Below are positions 7,691 through 17,387 of a stretch of DNA of 64,000 nucleotides, in pieces. Numbering within the stretch: position 1 is the stretch's first letter; each line of letters begins with the position of its first letter. The notes below the pieces were generated by a model. It was given only the letters and a program-made list of their open reading frames with translations, was not told the DNA's origin and did no database searches. The translations under genes were made by a program, and so were the position numbers. The DNA comes from Candidatus Aminicenantota bacterium. GTDB lineage: Bacteria; Acidobacteriota; Aminicenantia; Aminicenantales; UBA8522. The DNA is taken from NCBI GenBank assembly GCA_017886205.1, contig JAFNEO010000021.1, positions 81,253 through 145,252 of the forward strand. Reading direction: 5' to 3'.

Positions 7691-8854
7691 ATGAGTCATT
7701 TCCTTGTTCTGGGTGCTGGAAAGATGGGGCTTGTCCTGGCCAAAGACTTGATTGAAAGCAGCCCCCAAAATATAGTGACGCTGGTCGATATCAGGACGCA
7801 TCAACTGGAGAAAGCCAGGAAGTTTATCGCGAGCTCCAGGCTTGAGGTCTTACAGAGGGATATGGAAAATGAAGAGCAGAGAAAAAGTGTCTGTAAGGGC
7901 AAAGATGTCATTCTCAATGCTCTTCTTCACAGGCACAGCCTGCCCATTTTAGAGACGGCTATCCGCAGCGCCGTTCATTTTGTTGATCTGGCGGGCGAAG
8001 CACCTTTAGCCCGGATGTCCTATGATCAAGAAGCAAAGGGCAACTGTGTCACTGTCATCTCGGGAATGGGTGTATCGCCCGGGATCACCAATGTCCTCGT
8101 CGGGAGAGCCGTGCATCTTCTTGATGAAACGGAAAGAGCTCTCATTTTTTGTGGAGGGAACCCGGTCCACCCGCGGCCCCCTCTCCATTATAAAATTGTC
8201 TATGCCATTGATAGCCTTATCAATTTTTATCAGAGACCGGCCCTGATTATCAGACATGGCCAAGTTGAAGAAGTGGCTCCGCTCTCTGGCCTTGAACCCA
8301 TCAGTTTCCCCCCTGATTTCCCCGACATGGAAGGCTTCTTCACCGACGGCTTGAGTTCATTGCTCCATACCATGAAAGGGAAAATACACGGAGACCTTTA
8401 TGAAAAAACAGTTCGGCATCGAGGCCATGCTCAAGGATTCAGGACACTCCAAGAATGCGGCCTTTTCTGCACAGAACCAGTCCAAATAGGAGACCAGCGC
8501 GTTATCCCCAGGCAAGTTCTCGAGACACTCCTCGAAGAGAGGATGAAACTTGGGGAAGAAAAAGATGCTACCTTATTGCGAATCCTCGTTTTCGGGAAAA
8601 AATCAGGAGTTCCTCAAACGCATGTTTTCGAGATGGTTGATTATAACGATGCAGAAAAAAAATACACCTCTATGGCCAGGACGACGAGTTTTCCCGCATC
8701 GATTGCTTCCCAGATGATCGTCTCAGGTCAGATCTCAGTCAGGGGAGTTGTCTTTCCAGAAAGTGTTTTTAACCAGGATCTGTTCCCTCTTTTTATGGAG
8801 GGCCTAAAAAAGAGGGGAGTAGCCATCTCGCATGAAATAACTCCTGGAAAATGA
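7691..8854 (+). CDS. Saccharopine dehydrogenase-family oxidoreductase
   Basis: A 387-residue NAD(P)-dependent oxidoreductase. The Rossmann glycine motif VLGAGKMG opens the protein at residues 6-13, followed by LVDIRTHQLEKA as the cofactor-specifying strand end. VISGMGVSPGITNVLVG is typical of the saccharopine reductase/lysine 6-dehydrogenase group. AAGGAG precedes ATG 7691. Which of the family's reactions it runs cannot be told; the divergent semialdehyde-type dehydrogenase suggests lysine or amino-acid semialdehyde metabolism as a hypothesis. Confidence 0.8.
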   Translation: MSHFLVLGAGKMGLVLAKDLIESSPQNIVTLVDIRTHQLEKARKFIASSRLEVLQRDMENEEQRKSVCKGKDVILNALLHRHSLPILETAIRSAVHFVDLAGEAPLARMSYDQEAKGNCVTVISGMGVSPGITNVLVGRAVHLLDETERALIFCGGNPVHPRPPLHYKIVYAIDSLINFYQRPALIIRHGQVEEVAPLSGLEPISFPPDFPDMEGFFTDGLSSLLHTMKGKIHGDLYEKTVRHRGHAQGFRTLQECGLFCTEPVQIGDQRVIPRQVLETLLEERMKLGEEKDATLLRILVFGKKSGVPQTHVFEMVDYNDAEKKYTSMARTTSFPASIASQMIVSGQISVRGVVFPESVFNQDLFPLFMEGLKKRGVAISHEITPGK

Positions 8855-8865
8855 GAAGGGGACTA

Positions 8866-9102
8866 TTACCCGCCCGAATAGATGGGGCAGATGGCAATTC
8901 TGTCCCCGTCTTCGAGCTCCTCCTTTGGAGATATGGCTTTTCCGTTGCGGGTCACGATTTTCGGCCTCTGTTCTTGGATGTTGACAAGAGAAAGGAGTTG
9001 GCCGGCCGTGATTGGTTTTTCCAACTCGAGTTCTTTTTCACTGAACCCTGCCTCATAGATGAAGGGGCCAATAATTTTGATTTTGATTTTCATCACTTCC
9101 AT
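8866..9102 (-). CDS. MoaD/ThiS-like ubiquitin-fold sulfur carrier
   Basis: A 78-residue beta-grasp protein ending in CPIYSGG. The terminal Gly-Gly is the site that a ThiF/MoeB-type enzyme adenylates before thiocarboxylation. The fold markers GPFIYEAG, ITAGQLLSL, RNGKAIS and the GDRIAI strand agree with the MoaD/ThiS superfamily. It lies 31 bases after the aldehyde:ferredoxin oxidoreductase gene, a known arrangement in AOR clusters. Translation could also begin at the second ATG, 9093. Confidence 0.85.
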   Translation of the reverse strand: MEVMKIKIKIIGPFIYEAGFSEKELELEKPITAGQLLSLVNIQEQRPKIVTRNGKAISPKEELEDGDRIAICPIYSGG

Positions 9103-9133
9103 TTTACCCCAAGAATAAGGTTTTGCCTGAGAG

Positions 9134-10969
9134 CTATTCGAGCTTGGCGTATTTTTCGACTTCGGCGGCTTCTTTGGCCAGACCTAATCCGAGGGCTGTT
9201 TTCTTGGTCGGGATCCCGCGCTTGTCCCAGCCCCGGATATCATAGAAAGAATCGAGCAACTTCTCGTACTTGTCCCATTCAAGGATCTTACCCGCGATCG
9301 GGCCTTCTTTGTCAGCATTGGACGGATCGAACCAAGCTTTCGGAGGATAATCTCTTGTCCTGTCCCAATTGGGGAATTCCCGTAGCCAGAAGAATTTCAT
9401 CAGGGCATAGATCCTGTCGCTGACCTTGAAAAGGTCGGCGAGAGTCCAGTTCATACCTGTGATTTTGTTGAAGTAGTCGGCATAATGCTGAAGATCCCAG
9501 CCCAGCTCAATCCAGGGGAAGCGGCAGGCGACGATGAATTCGAATATCCCGCCGCGGATTCTCTGCAGTTCGATGACCTTTTGTGCCTTTTCCGGTCCGT
9601 AGGATTCCCGCGAGGTTTGGGTGATCTCAAACATGATCACCCAGGATTCTTTGTGATGAGCCCCGATCGGGCTTGTGGCGAAAGCCAGGGCCATGCCGGG
9701 AATGAACTTGCAGTTGTAGGCCGAACATTCAAGCCCTTTAACCTGCATGGCGTAGTCCATCGAATCCTGGCCGATTTTTTGAGCCATTCTCATTGTCCCC
9801 TCAGCCAAAATGTCCCCCGCTCCTTCCCGGTAGGCGGTCATCCTTAAGAGCTCTTTCGCTCGTTCTGCGTCTCCGAATTGAAAATTTCCTTTAATCGAAC
9901 CGCGGTCGATAGCATCGGCATAAAAGCCTAGAACAGCTCCGGCCGATATCGTATCCAACCCATAATCATCGCAAAGATAGTTCAGGGACGCGACCTGGGG
10001 CAAATCAAAAATCTCGAGGTTGCTTCCCAGCATGCCGATGTTTTCATAATCCAGCTCGGATTCGCGGCCTTCGTGGTCATGAATGGTTATGCCACAGCGC
10101 ATCGTGCAATTCGGACAACCATAGGTAGCGACACGGGCGTTGTTGAGCCGTTCACCATCAATTCTCCAGGCATCCTGGTGAGAGGTCTTCCTCATGTTTC
10201 TTACCGGCAGAGCGGCCACTTCATTGCACCAAGAAAGCACTCCAGTTGTTCCCTGAACTGACCATCCGGTTTTTTTATCTATCTCCCCGACTTTTCTTAA
10301 ATCTTCCGCACCCAGCTTTTTCATTCCCAGAGGGTCGGCCATCGGGATGTCGTTTGTCCCTTTGACGACGATCGCTTTGAGATTCTTTGAACCCATTACG
10401 GCACCGATTCCAGGACGGCCTCCAGACCGCCCTTCCATGCTCCGGATCACCGCATAGAGCACTTTATTCTCACCGCCCTGTCCGATGGTGAGGATTCCCG
10501 CGGCCTTTCCGTATTTTTTATAAAGCCAACTCATCGTCTCATAAGTGCCTTTTCCCCAGATTTCGCCGGCTGGCAATATTTCCACCCGATCGTTGATGAT
10601 ATTGAGATAGACGGGAGAGCGGGCTTGTCCCTCGATAATCAGGCCATCATAGCCCGCCTTTCGGAGCTCGACCGTGACTCTTGTCCCCAGGTTTCCATCT
10701 CCATAGCCTCCGGTGAGCGGAGACTTGGCAGCCACAACGGTTTTGCCGGTATTCGGAGCGGGAATTCCAGCGATCGGCCCCAAAGCAACGACCAATTTGT
10801 TCTCCGGGCCCAAGGCATCAATTCCGGGTTTGAGTTCGTCCCAGAGGATTTTTAGGGCAAATCCCCGCCCTCCGATCCATGTCCTGGCAAATTCTTCGGT
10901 AAAGGATTCTTTTTTTACGGATTCTGTGGATAAGTTTATTCTTAGCAAATTGCCGGTCCAACCGTTCAT
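9134..10969 (-). CDS. aor: Aldehyde:ferredoxin oxidoreductase (tungstopterin type)
   Basis: A 611-residue cytoplasmic enzyme of the AOR family, which oxidises aldehydes to acids with ferredoxin through a tungsto-bispterin and one [4Fe-4S] cluster. Visible features are the N-terminal WTGNLLRINL and GGRGFALKILWDEL, AKSPLTGGYGDG for pterin binding, and CPNCTMRC (Cys285, 288, 292) for the cluster; Cys in FIVACRFPW is a candidate fourth ligand. DDYGLDTISAG is the second pterin motif. Length is normal. GGAGAG 9 bases before ATG 10969 supports the start. Tungsten rather than molybdenum is a family inference. Confidence 0.93.
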   Translation of the reverse strand: MNGWTGNLLRINLSTESVKKESFTEEFARTWIGGRGFALKILWDELKPGIDALGPENKLVVALGPIAGIPAPNTGKTVVAAKSPLTGGYGDGNLGTRVTVELRKAGYDGLIIEGQARSPVYLNIINDRVEILPAGEIWGKGTYETMSWLYKKYGKAAGILTIGQGGENKVLYAVIRSMEGRSGGRPGIGAVMGSKNLKAIVVKGTNDIPMADPLGMKKLGAEDLRKVGEIDKKTGWSVQGTTGVLSWCNEVAALPVRNMRKTSHQDAWRIDGERLNNARVATYGCPNCTMRCGITIHDHEGRESELDYENIGMLGSNLEIFDLPQVASLNYLCDDYGLDTISAGAVLGFYADAIDRGSIKGNFQFGDAERAKELLRMTAYREGAGDILAEGTMRMAQKIGQDSMDYAMQVKGLECSAYNCKFIPGMALAFATSPIGAHHKESWVIMFEITQTSRESYGPEKAQKVIELQRIRGGIFEFIVACRFPWIELGWDLQHYADYFNKITGMNWTLADLFKVSDRIYALMKFFWLREFPNWDRTRDYPPKAWFDPSNADKEGPIAGKILEWDKYEKLLDSFYDIRGWDKRGIPTKKTALGLGLAKEAAEVEKYAKLE

Positions 10970-11282
10970 TAGTGAAATCTCTCCTGATAAATTTTTTTAT
11001 ATAAATATGCCTATATCGGATAACATAGCCAGGTTTCTTAGTCAAGAGAAAAACCTTGCAGAAGCTACCCCAAAATTCCCCCGTCCCGATGATTTTCTAT
11101 GTATCCAACAGACAGAGAAGAAATTAGCGAAAATTGAGGCCTATTTTTGGGGTAAGTTCTGCCTTCGTGAGCTTGAACTCGGCTTTCATTGTGTGCTATA
11201 AAAGCCTGAATAAAGCTTCTCTCCCTCTGGAGGGGCTGAACAATTTCCAGGCAAAGGCGTAGAATATATTAGGAGGAAGGTC
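10970..11282. other. Intergenic region with a possible AOR promoter
   Basis: About 310 bases between the divergent AOR and PspC genes. On the minus strand TTGACT (11045-11040) and TATCCG (11022-11017) are 17 bases apart and may form the AOR promoter; the -10 is weak. The AT-rich stretch at 10985-11020 has further TATA-like strings. On the plus strand TAGAATATA at 11261-11269 is a possible -10 for pspC. No gene is seen. Confidence 0.4.
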
Positions 11283-11489
11283 ATGAAAAAAAGACTTTTC
11301 CGCTCTCAAGCCCGGAAGATGCTCGGTGGGGTCTGCGGGGGCCTGGGGGACTATTTCGAGATCGATGTGACCCTCATCCGGCTGGTCTTTGTCGCCATCT
11401 CTCTGGTTACGGCGATCATCCCGATGGTGATCTTCTACCTGATCGCCTGGATCATCATCCCGGTCGAGGAGCCGAAGAAGGCGGGGTGA
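11283..11489 (+). CDS. PspC-domain membrane protein
   Basis: A 68-residue protein. The PspC domain is complete: KKRLFRSQARKMLGGVCGGL, then GDYFEIDVTLIRLVF and one hydrophobic segment (residues 33-60) ending IIIPVEEP. PspC proteins sit in the inner membrane and take part in phage-shock/envelope stress signalling in other bacteria. AGGAGGAAGG precedes the ATG. No pspA or pspF is near, so its role here is open. Confidence 0.88.
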   Translation: MKKRLFRSQARKMLGGVCGGLGDYFEIDVTLIRLVFVAISLVTAIIPMVIFYLIAWIIIPVEEPKKAG

Positions 11490-11547
11490 TTGACTCATCA
11501 GCGGTAATTAGATATGAATTAGTCTGCCGGCTGGATCCCGGCCCCAT

Positions 11548-12219
11548 ATGATGATCAAGTCCGACCTTCCCTTCCAGCATATCGCGATAGAAGGCGTGCC
11601 GAAATCTCAGAAAACCAAGCTGGCTCAGGTGCTGGCTTCGCTCATCGGCGGCCGGGTCGTCCTCGACCGGACCGAAAATCCTTATCTTAAGGAGTTCTAC
11701 GACGAGAAGGAGGGGGCCTCTTTCCTGACCCAGCTTGTCTTCCTGGTCAACCGCTACCACCAGCAGCTCCGGCTCTCCCAACGGGACCTGTTCGAAGATA
11801 GGGTTATCTGCGACTACCTCTTCGAGAAGGATAAGGTTTTTGCCTATCAGACGCTCAGCGACGACGAGCTGGTCGTCTATGACCGTATCTACGGAATCCT
11901 GGCGGAGAGGCTCCCCCGGCCTGACCTGGTGATCTATCTCCAGATTTCCCTCCCCACTCTGCTCAAGCGGATCGCCAAAGACGCAAATCCCATGGAAAAG
12001 AGCATCTCGGAAAAGTACCTGGGCGATTTGGTGGAAGCGTTCGACTATTTTTTCTTCAACTATCAGGCCGCGCCCCTGCTCGTCGTCAAGGCGGACGAGC
12101 TCGACCTGATGCGGGAAGAGGAGATCGCCGACGTCGTCGCCAAGGCCGGCCAGGTAAAAAAGGGGCCCCTGTACTATGTGCCGGAGAGCTATGCCCATAG
12201 GGATTCCCGGAAAAAATAG
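11548..12219 (+). CDS. Deoxynucleoside kinase-like protein with altered P-loop
   Basis: A 223-residue protein of the dNK/dGK family, which phosphorylates deoxynucleosides. Family features are the N-terminal IAIEG, the YLKEFYDE and FLTQLVFLVNRYHQ helices, DRVICDYLFEKD (DRS-like motif), PDLVIYLQI and the LKRIAKD lid. The P-loop is odd: G16-VPKSQ-K22-T23, where the family expects Gly before Lys. A gene of this type next to panB is common in Acidobacteria-like genomes, where folK often precedes it; folK is absent here. Confidence 0.75.
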   Translation: MMIKSDLPFQHIAIEGVPKSQKTKLAQVLASLIGGRVVLDRTENPYLKEFYDEKEGASFLTQLVFLVNRYHQQLRLSQRDLFEDRVICDYLFEKDKVFAYQTLSDDELVVYDRIYGILAERLPRPDLVIYLQISLPTLLKRIAKDANPMEKSISEKYLGDLVEAFDYFFFNYQAAPLLVVKADELDLMREEEIADVVAKAGQVKKGPLYYVPESYAHRDSRKK

Positions 12220-12294
12220 AAATGATGGAACAGTCGAAAGCATGACTTTACCTCAATCCCGCGGCTGAGGCGGGATGGGGAGAAAGGAACGAAC

Positions 12295-13134
12295 ATGTCT
12301 GAGCCAACCGACGGAGCGGTGACCATACCGCATCTTCTTGAGAAAAAATCGCGGGGGGAAAAAATCGTCGCTTTGACAGCCTACGATTTCCCCACCGCCC
12401 TGATCCTGGATGAGTCCGGTGTCGACATCGTCCTGGTGGGCGATTCCCTGGGCATGGTTGTGCTGGGTTATGAAAACACCATCCCCGTGACCATGGACGA
12501 GATGATCCATCACACCAAAGCGGTCGCCCGGGCCGTGCGGCGAGCCCTGGTCGTCGGCGATATGCCCTATTTCTCTTTCCACCAGACGGAGGAGCTGACC
12601 ATCGCCAACGCCTCTCGGTTCCTCAAGGAGGCCGGCGCCAAAGCGATCAAGATCGAGGGCGCCTCGAAGAGGAGGCTGAGACTTATCGAAGCCCTGGTCG
12701 AAGCCGAGATCCCGGTCATGGGACATGTCGGGTTGACGCCCCAGTCCATCCACCATCTCGGCCAGTTCAAAGTCAGAGGAAAGGAACCGGAGGAAGCGCG
12801 GCGAATCTGCGCCGATGCCCAGAACCTGGAGCGGGCGGGCGTCTTCGCTGTCATCCTGGAGTGTATCCCGCAGGACCTGGCCGAGAGGGTCACTGCGAAG
12901 CTGAAGGTTCCGACCATCGGGATCGGCGCCGGGCCCCATTGTGACGGCCAGATCCTCGTCTTTCATGACCTAGTGGGGTACTCCACAGGATACATCCCGA
13001 AATTCGTCAGGAGATACGCGGACCTGCAGGAGGTCATCAGCCAGGCGGTCAGGAAATACGCGGAAGACGTCAAGGCAGGAGCTTTTCCGGACGAAAAGCA
13101 CTCCTATCACCGGAAGAAACGAAGCCAACGATGA
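12295..13134 (+). CDS. panB: 3-methyl-2-oxobutanoate hydroxymethyltransferase
   Basis: A 279-residue cytoplasmic enzyme, the first step of pantothenate synthesis: it adds a hydroxymethyl group from methylene-tetrahydrofolate to 2-oxoisovalerate. Signature motifs are [33 protein letters not shown] with the metal Asp, [28 protein letters not shown] and [31 protein letters not shown] precedes ATG 12295. It overlaps panC by 4 bases. Confidence 0.96.
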   Translation: MSEPTDGAVTIPHLLEKKSRGEKIVALTAYDFPTALILDESGVDIVLVGDSLGMVVLGYENTIPVTMDEMIHHTKAVARAVRRALVVGDMPYFSFHQTEELTIANASRFLKEAGAKAIKIEGASKRRLRLIEALVEAEIPVMGHVGLTPQSIHHLGQFKVRGKEPEEARRICADAQNLERAGVFAVILECIPQDLAERVTAKLKVPTIGIGAGPHCDGQILVFHDLVGYSTGYIPKFVRRYADLQEVISQAVRKYAEDVKAGAFPDEKHSYHRKKRSQR

Positions 13135-13991
13135 GGACCGTAACCACGATCGCCGGAATGAAGGCCGCCGTCGCCGAGGCGAGGGCGAAAGGAAGGACCA
13201 TCGGATTCGTGCCGACAATGGGGTACCTGCATGAAGGCCATCTGAGCCTGGTGCGGGAATGCTGGAAGAGCGCTGACCTGACCGTGGTCAGTATCTTTGT
13301 CAATCCTCTGCAGTTCGGTCCCCAAGAGGATTTCCACCGCTACCCCAGGAATCCGGAGCGGGATGCGGCGTTGCTGGAAAAGGAAGGGGTCAACATCCTC
13401 TTTCTCCCGAAGAACCGGGAGATGTATCCGGAAGGATACCGGACCTCGGTCGAGGTCGCCGGGCTCCAGGACAAGCTCTGCGGCCGGTCGCGGCCGGGCC
13501 ATTTCAAGGGAGTGGCGACGGTCGTCCTCAAGCTATTCAACATCGTCCGGCCGGACTATGCCTTCTTTGGACAGAAAGATGCGCAGCAGGTTGTCATTCT
13601 GCGGAGAATGGTGGAGGATTTGAACGCGGATGTGGAAATCAGGGCGATGCCGATCATCCGGGATCCGGATGGACTGGCGATGAGCTCCCGGAATGCCTAC
13701 CTCAGCGCCAAAGAGCGCGGGGCCGCTCTCGTCCTGTCCAAGAGCCTCGATGAAGCCCATCGGATGTTTGAGAAAGGGGAGCGGGCGGCCGGCGCGATTC
13801 GAGAACGCATATCCAAGGCCATCGCCGCTGAACCTCTGGCCCGGATCGATTACGTGGAGATCGTCGACCCCAGCTCTCTTGAGGGTGTCGAACGGATCGA
13901 CGGCGAGGCACTCGTCGCCCTGGCTGTCTATGTCGGGAAGACGAGGTTGATCGATAATACGATCCTTGGATCGACAAAGGACAAGAAATGA
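13131..13991 (+). CDS. panC: Pantothenate synthetase
   Basis: A 286-residue ATP-dependent ligase joining pantoate and beta-alanine. It shows the nucleotidyltransferase HxGH site as LHEGH (His34, His37), [28 protein letters not shown] and the SSRNAYLS segment that replaces KMSKS. The start codon overlaps the panB stop by 4 bases and its end overlaps panD, so translation is likely coupled. Confidence 0.96.
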   Translation: MRTVTTIAGMKAAVAEARAKGRTIGFVPTMGYLHEGHLSLVRECWKSADLTVVSIFVNPLQFGPQEDFHRYPRNPERDAALLEKEGVNILFLPKNREMYPEGYRTSVEVAGLQDKLCGRSRPGHFKGVATVVLKLFNIVRPDYAFFGQKDAQQVVILRRMVEDLNADVEIRAMPIIRDPDGLAMSSRNAYLSAKERGAALVLSKSLDEAHRMFEKGERAAGAIRERISKAIAAEPLARIDYVEIVDPSSLEGVERIDGEALVALAVYVGKTRLIDNTILGSTKDKK

Positions 13992-14344
13992 AAAGAATCA
14001 TGCTCAAGGCCAAAATCCATCATGCCCGGGTAACTGAGACAAATCTCAATTATGAGGGGAGCCTGGCGCTCGATGAAGAACTGATAACGGCGGCCGACAT
14101 GCTGCCCTATGAAAAAGTCCATGTCTACAATGTCTCGAACGGGGAGCGGTTTTCGACCTACCTCATCAAGGGGGAGAAGGGCTCGGGGAAAGTCGGCGTT
14201 TTCGGGGCCGCGGCCCGTCGGGCCCGGGTCGGCGACACGCTGATCATCGTTTCCTATGTGATCCTGGACGAAGAGGAAACCGAGTTCTTCATGCCCAAGA
14301 TCCTGCTTCTGGGTGCTGACAACAAGATCGCCCAAATGAAATAG
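13988..14344 (+). CDS. panD: Aspartate 1-decarboxylase (pyruvoyl)
   Basis: A 118-residue proenzyme making beta-alanine from aspartate for PanC. The self-cleavage site Gly24-Ser25 lies in [11 protein letters not shown]; after cleavage Ser25 becomes the pyruvoyl group. Lys9 ([10 protein letters not shown]) and Tyr/Arg positions of the family are kept, as is [11 protein letters not shown]. It closes the panBCD unit. Confidence 0.96.
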   Translation: MKRIMLKAKIHHARVTETNLNYEGSLALDEELITAADMLPYEKVHVYNVSNGERFSTYLIKGEKGSGKVGVFGAAARRARVGDTLIIVSYVILDEEETEFFMPKILLLGADNKIAQMK

Positions 14345-14427
14345 GAGCAGACGGAATACCTCGGGCAGGCAAGAATCCTGTGGTTGGGGACGAGCTCTCG
14401 GCTTTAGTCTGATAGAAAGAGGGACCG

Positions 14428-15873
<1,446 letters not shown>

Positions 15874-15896
15874 TTTTCTTCTTTTCTTGCATATAT

Positions 15897-15980
15897 GCCA
15901 CCGAACCTGAGTTCGACCCCCTCCGGTCCGACCCGCGCTTCGCTCAGATCGTCAAAAAGGTCGGCTTCCCGATCGAATAA
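15897..15980 (+). pseudogene. C-terminal remnant of a TPR/kinase-type protein
   Basis: A 27-codon tail reads EPEFDPLRSDPRFAQIVKKV then GFPIE and stop. The FDPLRxDPRF block is the usual last element of FlgO/TPR kinases in these genomes; the intact kinase at 17388-19781 ends with FDPLREDPRFKVLLAKLRL. Nothing before it in this frame is coding, so only the 3' end of a former gene survives. Confidence 0.6.
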
Positions 15981-16011
15981 GATCAATAAATCCGGCGTCG
16001 ATAATCTTGGC

Positions 16012-16638
16012 CTACCGCCCGGAGAGGCGATCGAGTTCACGCAATACGATTGCCTGCACGCGCTGTGCGCGGATGCGGCGCGCCCATTGTCCCGCTTTCG
16101 CGAAGCTGAACGAGCCCGGGAATTCGAGTTCGGAAAAATTCCCGTATTGCTTCTTGCGATGCGCGGACAGATAGAGACTGTCGACGAGAGCCTTTTCCGC
16201 CGAAGCGAGCAGGAAAGCACGGTCCGGTCCGTTCCAATCGAAACCGGCGAACATACCGGGAGAGATCTGGTGGATCCGGAAGGTCCCGAGCGGCGTTCGG
16301 ATCGTCCGTGAATGAGCGGTTGAAGCGATCGTGTTCACTTGAGGGGTCTGTTCGATGATCCCATGAAGATGCAGGGCGCTCAAAAAAGAGACATAGGCCC
16401 GGTGACCGGGGACCAGAAAGGAGACAAGCGAATATGCGCTCAACCGGTCGCCGTCCGCTTCCGCCCACAATCCCCTCCGGATCTTGATGAGGATCCCCTG
16501 CTCGGTTAAATAGCGCAGCCCTTGACTCGTCGTCGATAAGGACTTCCCGGCCAGAGCGGATAGCTCCCGCGTCGTAAAGACGGGCCGCCGGAGCTTCCGG
16601 ACGAATTTGATCAGGGGTTCTCTTGGCTTACCGTTCAC
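16012..16638 (-). CDS. AbiEi-type antitoxin / transcriptional regulator
   Basis: A 208-residue protein of the AbiEi family, the antitoxin and repressor of type IV AbiE systems. The N-terminal winged helix is PVFTTRELSALAGKSLSTTS with RYLTEQGILIKIRRGLW; the C-terminal domain contains AYVSFLSALHLHGIIEQ, TPLGTFRIHQIS and ASAEKALVDSLYL. The start is GTG 16638, overlapping the broken toxin gene by 11 bases. The frame is intact although its partner is not. Confidence 0.82.
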   Translation of the reverse strand: MNGKPREPLIKFVRKLRRPVFTTRELSALAGKSLSTTSQGLRYLTEQGILIKIRRGLWAEADGDRLSAYSLVSFLVPGHRAYVSFLSALHLHGIIEQTPQVNTIASTAHSRTIRTPLGTFRIHQISPGMFAGFDWNGPDRAFLLASAEKALVDSLYLSAHRKKQYGNFSELEFPGSFSFAKAGQWARRIRAQRVQAIVLRELDRLSGR

Positions 16639-17173
16639 AAAGGCCCTCTAAATATCGCGCGACCCGCAGTTTGATGTCGTCCCAGACCTCCGGCCGGTCA
16701 TAATGGGCCCGGTCATCGATCGACAGGTACGAAAGCACCGTGTCCCGAAACACGGCGAAATCCACTTCGGAGACCCTTTCCTGGGCTTTGCGGCAAAGGG
16801 AGCGGCTCGGGACCGTGGAGGCAGAAGGCCCGGGCCCGATCCGGGAGATCAAGACGTGAAAATCGAAAATGTCGCGGGCTTGGGCGGCCGGCCGGGAGGC
16901 CGGATCTCCCTGATGCCAAATGGCCTCAACTGATCGGTGAAGGCCGGACTCGACAGGATCCCCCCGACGAGGCCCTTCAGCCGATCGACGTCGGGAGACG
17001 CGACGTCCAGGTCCATGTCCTCGGAGAAGCGGACGCTTCCGAAAAAAACCGCATATTGACGCCGCCCTTTAGGGCGTATGATTTCGGGGAGAGTTTCCCC
17101 CCCCCAATCGGCGCAGGAACTCGAGGTGAAAGATCTCGCGAAGCTGGAAAGGGTCGAAAATAAAGGCATTCAT
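16628..17173 (-). pseudogene. Broken AbiEii-type nucleotidyltransferase toxin
   Basis: Three frames together give an AbiEii protein: ATG 17173 starts MNAFIFDPFQLREIFHLEFL; a run of nine G breaks the frame before LSPKSYALKGGVNMRFF; a run of seven T breaks it again before FGSVRFSEDMDLD, the GSxxxSxDxDxD nucleotidyltransferase motif. One extra base in each run would restore reading. After FGIREIRPP the middle of the protein is missing and the frame jumps to AAQARDIFDFHVLISRIG, the usual C-terminal block, running to the stop at 16628. So the toxin has two frameshifts and an internal deletion. The toxin precedes the antitoxin, unlike the classical order. Confidence 0.75.
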
Positions 17174-17215
17174 ATATGTAATGCAATTTATCTATAGTTT
17201 AATTACAAGACATAT

Positions 17216-17377
17216 TCAGAATCTGAAAGCGAACTTGAGCTGGACCCAGCGCGGCAGATGGCGCGCCCAGACCTGGCCGAACAAATCGTTGTCCTCCCGC
17301 CCGGCCTTCAGGAAAAAGCACAAAGAATCCCAGATCGGACCATCCTTCTTTGAATTCACCCCGGTCGCATGTCCGCT
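17216..17377 (-). pseudogene. C-terminal remnant of an outer-membrane barrel protein
   Basis: A 53-codon open tail between a stop at 17378-17380 and its own stop ends in PRWVQLKFAFRF. Alternating hydrophobic residues with a final Phe form the classic C-terminal beta-signal read by the BAM machinery. Upstream text includes FFLKAGREDNDLFGQVWARH. There is no start codon context or signal peptide, so it is the 3' end of a lost gene, perhaps a TonB-receptor-like protein. Confidence 0.45.
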
Positions 17378-17387
17378 TCAGAGCAAT

